From assembly GCF_000717645.1 (NCBI RefSeq), contig NZ_JNZZ01000048.1, positions 1 through 19,419 of the forward strand: a stretch of DNA of 19,419 nucleotides, written 5' to 3'. A program made the position numbers and the translations under genes. Each line of letters begins with the position of its first letter. Position 1 is the first letter of the stretch. Below the pieces are notes generated by a model. The model worked only from the letters and a program-made list of their open reading frames with translations, ran no database searches and was not told the origin of the DNA. Of this stretch, positions 13,944 to 19,419 are shown piece by piece. The stretch is from Streptomyces californicus. Lineage in GTDB: Bacteria > Actinomycetota > Actinomycetes > Streptomycetales > Streptomycetaceae.

Positions 13944-14996
13944 TCACGCCTTGGGGCAGGGCGGCACCTTGCCGTCGCTGCGGGCGCGGGCGTACTCCGG
14001 CCCGGTCTGCTCGTACCAGTCGCCCGGCGACCAGGCGCCGGGGTGCACGCAGTCGAGGGCGGGGAAGTACACCTTCCGGTACCCGGACGGGTCGGCCAGG
14101 CGCGCGGTCAGCTCGAAGGGCCTGCCCCCGGGGCCGCTGATCGTCATCTCCGCCGTGGTCCCGCCGATTTCGTAGTGCACGCGGTACCGCCAGCGGCAGT
14201 AGCCGGTCTCGGCGGTCGCGTGGACGACGAACGCCTCGGTCTCGTTCTGGTTCAGCGTGATGTGCTTGGCCTCGGGCCCGGTGAAGAACGGCTTGGCGTC
14301 CTTCCCGTCCTTCCCGTCCTTGCCGTACGTCTCCAGACGGGGGCGCGGGGCGTCCACCACCAGCTCCAGGGGGATGACGTCGGAGACGCCCTGGGAGGGG
14401 AAGTGCGCCAGGCTGCCGCCGAGCGGCTTGTCACAGGCGCCGCCCTCCAGGACGGGCACGATGTCGGTGATGCGGACCTGCTGGGAAGCTCGGCCCTGGA
14501 CCGTGATCATCCAGTCCGCGTCCCCGGCGTCGACGACATCGCGGCCCTCCCGCCAGGGCTGCCCCGAGGCGATCTGTTCGCGGAGCTTTCCGTCGTCGGC
14601 GCCTTCACCGTCGCGCACCACGTAATACCCGATGTCCTTGACGTCCCTGACCTCGACGACGTCGATGGCGCCCTGGGGGGAGAGCCGGTCCGGGACCCGG
14701 TCCAGCGGAAGGACCGCCTTCACCGACGCGGTCAGGACGTCCTGGAACGTCACGGTCACCACGGCCAGCAGGATGCCCAGCAGCCAGGTCGTCGGGCTCT
14801 TCACGAACCGCAGCCGCCCCCCGCCCTCCGTCCCCTCTTCCTCCTCGGGGCGCGACGGTGGCGGTGCACTCCCCCGGCGTACGCTCGCCCGGGTCATCGC
14901 ACCCGTCCTGCGCGCCCCGGTCCCCCTCCGGTCACGCGCACCCCGTTGGTCCTGCGTCCCCTGCCGGTCCTGCGTCCCCCGTCGGTCATGCGCCAT
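13944..14996 (-). CDS. single-pass membrane protein of unknown function
   Basis: This 350-residue protein matches no family I recognise. It has a hydrophilic N terminus with hexapeptide repeats (DRRGTQ, DRQGTQ, DQRGAR, DRRGTG at 4-27), an acidic EEEEG patch, one membrane segment (about 69-88) and a C-terminal domain of about 260 residues that is probably extracytoplasmic. That domain has four cysteines (C188, C267, C316, C347) that could form two disulfides, and a GKD repeat at 225-233. The ATG at 14996 overlaps the end of the upstream membrane-protein gene by 11 bases, with GAGGAG 10 bases upstream, so translation is probably coupled. An internal ATG at 14897 would remove the repeats and is a credible alternative. 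The pair probably works together; the function is not evident. Confidence 0.75.
   Translation of the reverse strand: MAHDRRGTQDRQGTQDQRGARDRRGTGARRTGAMTRASVRRGSAPPPSRPEEEEGTEGGGRLRFVKSPTTWLLGILLAVVTVTFQDVLTASVKAVLPLDRVPDRLSPQGAIDVVEVRDVKDIGYYVVRDGEGADDGKLREQIASGQPWREGRDVVDAGDADWMITVQGRASQQVRITDIVPVLEGGACDKPLGGSLAHFPSQGVSDVIPLELVVDAPRPRLETYGKDGKDGKDAKPFFTGPEAKHITLNQNETEAFVVHATAETGYCRWRYRVHYEIGGTTAEMTISGPGGRPFELTARLADPSGYRKVYFPALDCVHPGAWSPGDWYEQTGPEYARARSDGKVPPCPKA
14916..14987 (-). repeat. 18-bp repeats at the N terminus of the single-pass protein gene
   Basis: Four 18-bp units encode the hexapeptides DRRGTQ, DRQGTQ, DQRGAR and DRRGTG. On the plus strand the recurring core is GGTCCTGCGTCCCC. 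The array touches the gene overlap and faces a second repeat array on the other side. Confidence 0.7.
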
Positions 14997-16470
14997 GGGC
15001 CGCCTGCTCCTCGCTCTCGTCTGCCGACCGCTGCTCTTCTGAAGACCGCTGCTCGCTTGCCGTCCGCGGCTCGCCTGCCGCCTGCGGCTCTGCTGCCGTC
15101 TGCCGCTCTTCTGACGACTGCGGCTCGCCTGCCGTCCGCTGCTCGCCTGCCGCCTGCTCTTCGTCCGCGCGCACCGGGCACCGCTCCCCCTCGCCGCCGG
15201 GCGGGTTCGTACGGGCCGCGCGCCGCCGCATCAGCAGGACCACGGCGAGGCAGGCGATCCCTGTGGCCCACCCCCAGGCCGCCCCGAAGCGGACGGCGTC
15301 GCCGATGGCCACGCCCAGCTGGTCGGCGGCCGCCCCGCCGCTCTCCCGGCGCGGGGCGAACCAGCGCAGCACCCGCCCGTCCACGAACGCGGCGAGGACG
15401 GCGGCGAGCAGGGTCGCGTACCACCCCTTCAGAACGAGCCGGAGGTAGGCGGTGGGTCGTGGGGAGGTGGCGGGGCGCTTGGCCTCCGCCGCGTCCGCCG
15501 ACTCGATCGCTCCCGCCGGGCCGGTCGTACCGGCGTCCTCGGGCCCTTCCGGCTGCACGAGATCCCCCGAACGGGTGACGATCGAGCGGAGCGCCAACGC
15601 CAGGGCCGTGAGGAAGACGGCGCAGACCACGAGGGTGACGGCCCAGCCCTCGACCATCTCGGTCCTGAGCGGGCGCAGGCGCAGCGCCGGGTAGAGGACG
15701 CCGCTCCACTCGGAGACGAGCGGCGGCGGGGTGTACGGGACCCACAGGTCCGGGTCGAAGGTGATGGCGGCGTCCGAGGACCCGGGCGCTCCCTGGTACA
15801 GGTGGCGCACCCGCACATGGCGGAGGGCCTGTCCCCCGGCCACGGCCAGCAGCACGGCCGGGATCAGCCCGGCGCACACGAGGTGCCGCCGCGCCCGCCC
15901 GGTGACGGCTCGGGGCGCGGGGTCCGTCTCCCCCTCCGCCGTCCCGAAGTAGGCCCGTAGCGGCGGCAGATCCCGGTACCGCCATACCAACAGCCAGGGA
16001 ATCAGCGGCAACCACAGCGTGAGCAACGCGAACTGGGCGGCGGAAGCGGGCACTTCACCGATCTGGGCCCGGACGATCCACTCGTCGTACGTGAGGAGGG
16101 CGGCGGAGGCGCCCGGGTCGACGACCGGGGTGATCAGCACGGCCGCGCCGGCAGCGAGCAGGGAGGCTCCGGCGAGGGCGAGGACGGTCCTGATCCGCGG
16201 CCTGATGCCCGTACTCGCGCGGAACACGCCGTACAGGAGCAGTGCGGCGAGCGTCAGGAAGACGGCCTGCGGAACCCATCCCACGGCGTGTCCCGACGCG
16301 CGCAGGGCGAATCCGTCGAACGAGAGCCCGAACACTCGGACCTCGCGCACGGTCGTACCGGGCGGCAGGAAGCCGACGATCCATTTCTTCAGCGGTTCGG
16401 TCAGGACCAGGAAGAGGGCCTGGCCCCCCACGCCGTAGGCGGTCAGCGCCATCGACAGGCGGCGGTTCAC
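14986..16470 (-). CDS. polytopic membrane protein of unknown function
   Basis: This 494-residue protein has about eight predicted membrane segments (near 7-25, 65-85, 95-115, 145-165, 195-215, 280-300, 352-370 and 400-425). It has one longer loop at about 217-275 (hydrophilic, with DPDLWVPYTPPP) and a charged Glu/Gln/Ala/Ser tail from about 430. I do not recognise a family or catalytic motif. The GTG at 16470 is chosen because GGGGGAG lies 7 bases upstream; the frame extends to 16668, but that part lacks protein character. The last 55 residues are a 24-residue repeat in two copies. Its stop lies inside the next gene, so the two are translationally linked. Confidence 0.78.
   Translation of the reverse strand: MNRRLSMALTAYGVGGQALFLVLTEPLKKWIVGFLPPGTTVREVRVFGLSFDGFALRASGHAVGWVPQAVFLTLAALLLYGVFRASTGIRPRIRTVLALAGASLLAAGAAVLITPVVDPGASAALLTYDEWIVRAQIGEVPASAAQFALLTLWLPLIPWLLVWRYRDLPPLRAYFGTAEGETDPAPRAVTGRARRHLVCAGLIPAVLLAVAGGQALRHVRVRHLYQGAPGSSDAAITFDPDLWVPYTPPPLVSEWSGVLYPALRLRPLRTEMVEGWAVTLVVCAVFLTALALALRSIVTRSGDLVQPEGPEDAGTTGPAGAIESADAAEAKRPATSPRPTAYLRLVLKGWYATLLAAVLAAFVDGRVLRWFAPRRESGGAAADQLGVAIGDAVRFGAAWGWATGIACLAVVLLMRRRAARTNPPGGEGERCPVRADEEQAAGEQRTAGEPQSSEERQTAAEPQAAGEPRTASEQRSSEEQRSADESEEQAAHGA
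15010..15153 (-). repeat. 72-bp duplicated segment in the C-terminal tail
   Basis: Two adjacent 72-bp copies (15082-15153 and 15010-15081) encode 24-residue units that begin AAGEQRTAGEPQSSEE and AAGEPRTASEQRSSEE. The tail is highly charged, Gln/Glu-rich and probably disordered on the cytoplasmic side. Confidence 0.75.
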
Positions 16471-16573
16471 CGTTGCACTCCCCCGAGTCGCCCGCAGCCC
16501 AGGCATGAACTGCGGTGGCAAGTCTGCCGCACGGAAGCGACGGCACCAAGACGTACGCGCGCCGGGCCGACGC

Positions 16574-16760
16574 CCCGAGGCGGTTATCCGCACGGCCGGA
16601 ACGAGCGGGCGGTGCAGGGGCGTTACCGCCGCACCGGGGCAGCGGCCCGAGAGGCTCAGCCGCAACACACAGGCGACGCACGGGCGTCACCACCACTCCG
16701 GGCCGGCGAGCCGAGAGGCCCACCCGCACGGCCGGAACGCACGGGCGGCGTCACCGCCTC
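16574..16760. repeat. three degenerate repeats of about 64-73 bp
   Basis: Three units start near 16574, 16647 and 16711. Each begins CCGAGAGGC or a variant, continues with an imperfect CCGCACGGCCGGAACG, and ends in GCGT(T/C)ACC. CCGCACGGCCGGAACG is exact at 16588-16603 and 16724-16739. The last unit runs into the stop codon of the SPFH gene. The whole 16471-16750 gap between the membrane-protein and SPFH genes has no other evident content. Confidence 0.6.
16744..16758 (-). terminator. short hairpin over the SPFH gene stop
   Basis: GGCGG and CCGCC pair around CGTCA, spanning the TGA of the SPFH gene. Related sequence in the upstream repeat units gives similar short stems. Five base pairs is weak, so its role as a terminator is tentative. 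Confidence 0.3.
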
Positions 16761-17854
16761 GGCAGCCGGGTCTCCCCCGCGGCCTCCGCCTCGGCCTTCG
16801 CGTCGCTCACCGCGACGGCGGCCTGCTTGGCGGCCTCGTCGGCGGCGGCGACGGCGTCCAGGGCGAGGGTGGAGTTCGGTTCGATCTCCGGGGCGTCGAC
16901 GTGGTCCTTGTCGGAGGCGTCGGGGTCGGCGGCTCCGTCGTCCGCGTCCTCGCGCCGGGCGCCCGGCGGCGATCCCGTACCGGTGGCCCGGTCGCCGAAC
17001 GCGGTGCTGACCGTACGGATCGCCTCGGTCAGCTCGCCGGGGATCACCCAGAAGGTGTTGTTGTCGCTCCGGGCCAGGTCCGGGAGGGTCTCCAGGTACT
17101 TGTAGGCGAGGACCTTGGCGTCGGCGTTGTTGCGGTGGACGGCCTGGAAGACGAGTTCAACGGCCTTGGACTCGCCGTCGGCGCGCAGGATCATCGCCTG
17201 CTGGGTGCCCTGGGCCTCCAGGATGTCCTTCTGCTTGGTGCCCTCGGCGGTGAGGATCTTGGCCTGCCGCTCCCCTTCGGCGTGCAGGATGGCGGCGCGC
17301 TTGTCGCGCTCGGCCCGCATCTGCTTCTCCATCGCCTCCTTGATGGTGTTGGGCGGGTCGATGGCCTTGATCTCGACGCGGTTGACGCGGATGCCCCACT
17401 TGCCGGTCGCGTCGTCGAGGACGGCGCGGAGCCGGGCGTTGATCTCCTCGCGGGAGGTGAGGGTGCCCTCCAGGTCCATGGAGCCGATGACGTTGCGGAG
17501 GGTGGTGACGGTGAGCTGGTCGATGGCCTGGAGGTAGTCGGCGACCTCGTAGGCGGCCGCCCGCGGGTCGGTGATCTGGTAGTAGAGGACGGTGTCGATG
17601 TTGACCACGAGGTTGTCCTCGGTGATCACCGGCTTGGGGTCGGAGGAGTACACCTGCTCGCGCACGTCGAGCTTGGTGTTGATCCGGTCCGCCACCGGCA
17701 GGACGAAGTTCAGACCGGGTTGCAGGGTCCGCCGGTAGCGGCCGAACCGCTCGACGTTGTAGCGGCGCGCCTGCGGGACGATGCGCACGGTGGCGGCCAC
17801 GAGGAAGACGACGACGATCGCCGCCACGAGGATCGGGATGACGACCGGGTCCAT
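16751..17854 (-). CDS. SPFH/band-7 (stomatin-like) membrane protein
   Basis: This 367-residue protein is anchored by an N-terminal membrane segment (about 5-25), followed by the SPFH/band-7 domain (about 25-190: RRYNVERFGRYRRTLQPGLN, DVREQVYSS, YYQITDPRAAAYEV). Next comes a Glu/Ala/Lys/Gln-rich coiled coil (about 185-250), a TFWVIPGEL segment and a disordered acidic tail (about 280-350). Members of this group (stomatin/QmcA type) form large membrane-associated oligomers and organise membrane microdomains. The ATG at 17854 has AAGGAGG close upstream. It follows the NfeD gene by 94 bases on the same strand, and the NfeD-SPFH pair is a well known conserved unit. I see no internal promoter in the gap. 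Confidence 0.95.
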   Translation of the reverse strand: MDPVVIPILVAAIVVVFLVAATVRIVPQARRYNVERFGRYRRTLQPGLNFVLPVADRINTKLDVREQVYSSDPKPVITEDNLVVNIDTVLYYQITDPRAAAYEVADYLQAIDQLTVTTLRNVIGSMDLEGTLTSREEINARLRAVLDDATGKWGIRVNRVEIKAIDPPNTIKEAMEKQMRAERDKRAAILHAEGERQAKILTAEGTKQKDILEAQGTQQAMILRADGESKAVELVFQAVHRNNADAKVLAYKYLETLPDLARSDNNTFWVIPGELTEAIRTVSTAFGDRATGTGSPPGARREDADDGAADPDASDKDHVDAPEIEPNSTLALDAVAAADEAAKQAAVAVSDAKAEAEAAGETRLPRR

Positions 17855-17948
17855 GCTTCCTCCTTCGCGGCGAGCGCTCCGTACGCCGCAGGGTCGGGCG
17901 GGTGGTCACAACGGATCGGCGGGCGTGTGCTCCCGTGCCCGGGGGCGG

Positions 17949-18386
17949 TCAGGGGAGGAGTTCGCGGGGGTAGACCACGGCGGTCGCACCGTCGATCTCC
18001 ATGACGTCCACCAGCGCTCCCACCGGAATGACATGGCTCTCGTCGAGGGCGCGGGCGGACCACTCCTCACCGGAGAGCTTGATCAGGCCGTGGGTCGCGG
18101 TGACCTCCTGCACCACCTCGGCCCGCTTGCCGATCAGCGCGTCGCTGCCCTCGACGGTCAGAGGCGCCTGGGCGATCTGGCGCAGGGCCACGGGCCGTAC
18201 GAGAGCGAGCCCGGCCACCGCCGTCAGCCCGAGCGCCACGAGCTGCCCGAGCAGCCCGACGCCGAGACCGGCCACCACGGCGGCGACGAGGGCGGCACCG
18301 GCCAGCAGCCCGAAGACCAGCGTCAGGGTGAAGAACTCCGCGACGCCGAGCGCCGCCGCGGCGAGCAGCCAGGCGAACCACGGCAT
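17949..18386 (-). CDS. NfeD-family membrane protein
   Basis: This 145-residue protein is of the short NfeD type. Two to three N-terminal membrane segments (about 2-27, 30-52 and possibly 54-68) are followed by an OB-fold-like domain (about 75-143: GSDALIGKRAEVVQEV, GLIKLSGEEWSARA, VDVMEIDGATAVV). Such proteins bind the partner SPFH protein encoded just downstream and are thought to help its assembly or turnover. It lacks the ClpP-like protease domain of long NfeD proteins. GGGGAGG lies 8 bases before the ATG. It is probably the first gene of a two-gene operon. Confidence 0.93.
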   Translation of the reverse strand: MPWFAWLLAAAALGVAEFFTLTLVFGLLAGAALVAAVVAGLGVGLLGQLVALGLTAVAGLALVRPVALRQIAQAPLTVEGSDALIGKRAEVVQEVTATHGLIKLSGEEWSARALDESHVIPVGALVDVMEIDGATAVVYPRELLP

Positions 18387-18470
18387 CGAACCAGCCTCCC
18401 CACGACGAACCTTTGTACGGGTATATCCACCTTTCTACCCGCAGGACGTCGGCTGGAACCGTCCACCCCG

Positions 18471-18491
18471 TTCGATTAACGATCGATCGAA
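18471..18491. promoter_or_regulatory. AT-rich inverted repeat upstream of the NfeD gene
   Basis: TTCGAT (18471-18476) and ATCGAA (18486-18491) pair around TAACGATCG, with the palindrome CGATCGATCG overlapping the right arm. It lies about 85 bases upstream of the NfeD start in an unusually AT-rich patch for this genome. It could be a regulator site or part of a promoter; I cannot assign a protein. Confidence 0.35.
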
Positions 18492-18568
18492 TCAAGCCAC
18501 GCCGAGAAGTACCGCGAGGGGCACACCGAGGGCCCCCGGCACCACCGGTCCCTTCTCCCGCCACCGGC

Positions 18569-18635
18569 CGCTTCCCCCGCTACCGGGCCCCTTCTCCGCC
18601 CCCGGGCGCTTCCCCCGCTACCGGGCCCCTTCTCC
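18569..18635. repeat. 38-bp tandem duplication of the tetR 3' end
   Basis: A 29-bp segment containing CTACCGGGCCCCTTCTCC is identical at 18569-18597 and 18607-18635. A degenerate third copy lies near 18545-18560. The right-hand copy contains the last codons and stop (TAG, 18618-18620 on the minus strand) of the TetR gene; the left-hand copy carries the same sequence downstream of the gene. Confidence 0.82.
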
Positions 18636-19211
18636 CCACCCGCGGAGGACTCCCTCGACACCCCCGAGGAAGGTGTCAGTGACCAGCTCCGGATCGAAGA
18701 GGCATCCGGCGGCCATGGCCCCGTCCCGCAGCATGACGACATGGCGGCCGGCGGCATCGGCGGGCACATGCCCGGCCTGCGCCAGCAGCTCGGTGACGGT
18801 GTCGAGGAACCACTGCCGGTGAGTCAGCACGGCCTGGTGGATGGGGTGGGCCGGGTCGGGATATTCAGCCACGGCGTTGAGGAAGGCGCAGCCCCGGAAC
18901 CCCGGCGACCGGATGCCGTCGGCGACGGCCCGCGCGACGGCCCGCACCTGGTCCGCCCCCGGCGCGGCGCCCGCGCGGGCGGCCTCGACCTGGGCCCGGA
19001 TCCCCTGGTCGGCCTGGTCGAGATAGGCGAGGACGAGCTGTTCCTTGCCGGAGAAGTGCCGGTACAGGGTCGCGCGGGTCACCTGAGCCTCGGCGATGAT
19101 CCGGTCGACGCCGACGGAGTGGATGCCCTCGGCGTAGAAGATCCTCGTCGCCGTGGCGAGCAGCCTGGCCCGCGCCTCGGACGTACTGCCGTTTCCCGTG
19201 CCCCGACTCAT
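18618..19211 (-). CDS. TetR-family transcriptional regulator
   Basis: This 197-residue repressor-type protein has an N-terminal helix-turn-helix (about 13-60; TRIFYAEGIHSVGVDRIIAE and VTRATLYRHFSGKEQLV) and a helical ligand domain containing GCAFLNAVAEYPDPAHP. The ATG at 19211 is chosen over 19274 because the protein pattern starts there and a GGTAGGG sequence lies upstream; the extension would read through an operator. It is divergent from the gene beginning at 19390. The intervening DNA has a perfect inverted repeat that is probably its operator, giving control of both genes. The inducer is unknown. Confidence 0.93.
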   Translation of the reverse strand: MSRGTGNGSTSEARARLLATATRIFYAEGIHSVGVDRIIAEAQVTRATLYRHFSGKEQLVLAYLDQADQGIRAQVEAARAGAAPGADQVRAVARAVADGIRSPGFRGCAFLNAVAEYPDPAHPIHQAVLTHRQWFLDTVTELLAQAGHVPADAAGRHVVMLRDGAMAAGCLFDPELVTDTFLGGVEGVLRGWGEGAR

Positions 19212-19233
19212 GGACCCGACCCTACCAAGCGAT

Positions 19234-19315
19234 GAGGGAGAACGTTCGGTCTTGACAGCCGGCGACGCCCGCACCTTAGATGAGCCGGACCAAGGGAGAC
19301 CGAACGTTCTCCCTC
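19234..19315. promoter_or_regulatory. paired TetR operators: 19-bp inverted repeat
   Basis: GAGGGAGAACGTTCGGTCT at 19234-19252 is repeated as its exact reverse complement at 19297-19315, with 44 bases between. Each half has its own core palindrome GAACGTTC, so each can be a TetR dimer site. The left copy overlaps the start of the -35 and the right copy lies just past the expected transcription start of the rightward promoter. Binding by the adjacent TetR protein is inferred from position. Confidence 0.8.
19252..19281 (+). promoter_or_regulatory. rightward promoter of the divergent gene
   Basis: TTGACA (19252-19257) and TTAGAT (19276-19281) with an 18-base spacer match the housekeeping sigma consensus well. 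It reads towards the gene beginning at 19390. The expected start near 19288 leaves a leader of about 100 bases containing the right-hand operator and the 12-mer CACCTCGTCACG twice (19344 and 19366). Confidence 0.7.
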
Positions 19316-19389
19316 ACCCCCGGATCGCTCACCGCACCCCACCCACCTCGTCACGGCATCCCACTCACCTCGTCACGAAAGGCAGCCCC

Positions 19390-19419
19390 ATGAGCCCCAC
19401 CGCCCTGCCCCGCCTCCCC
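19390..19419 (+). CDS. start of a gene cut by the window edge
   Basis: ATG at 19390 is preceded by GAAAGG with 7 bases of spacing and continues open for ten codons (MSPTALPRLP) to the window end. Position downstream of the TetR-controlled promoter suggests it is the regulated target. Too little is visible to name it. Confidence 0.6.
   Translation, partial: MSPTALPRLP

Overview
The window looks like a chromosomal segment of a Streptomyces species or a close relative. The support is very high GC content, GTG starts, G/C-biased third codon positions, a SpoIIE-type phosphatase with its own ATPase domain, secreted chitinase and subtilase genes, and a chitin-type operator. Everything here is inferred from reading the bases; no search was run.

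Layout from left to right. 1-4490 carries three minus-strand genes: a PAS-PAS-GAF-SpoIIE-ATPase signalling phosphatase, a stand-alone RsbW-like ATPase paralogous to its last domain, and a NUDIX hydrolase. A repeat-filled spacer follows. 4491-5683 holds a small SPOR-like protein and a HutC/UTRA-type GntR regulator (both minus), with strong hairpins between them and a striking dyad-symmetric site just upstream of the regulator. 6104-7695 is a secreted GH18 chitinase with a DasR-like operator inside its promoter and a perfect 18-bp hairpin after its stop. 7739-9322 is a convergent secreted S8 subtilase with a P domain. 9679-10956 is a threonine-synthase-like PLP enzyme with a glycine-rich insert. 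11231-13891 is a secreted GH65 glycosidase ending in an F5/8C-type domain. 13944-16470 is an overlapping pair of membrane proteins of unknown function (minus). 16751-18386 is an NfeD-SPFH membrane pair (minus). 18618-19419 is a TetR regulator divergent from a gene cut by the window edge, with a perfect 19-bp inverted repeat bracketing the promoter between them.

Functionally, the middle of the window is extracellular polymer and sugar degradation (chitin, protein, an alpha-glucoside). The left end suggests partner-switching control of a sigma factor. The right end is membrane maintenance plus an inducible TetR-controlled unit.

The most recurrent unusual theme is short GC-rich tandem duplication. 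It appears in most intergenic gaps, at the 3' ends of two genes including their stop codons, in the overlap zone of the two membrane-protein genes, and inside the PLP enzyme. I found no phage, insertion sequence, CRISPR, tRNA or rRNA, and no convincing new defence or biosynthetic system. The best uncharacterised candidates are the overlapping membrane-protein pair and the two putative operators.
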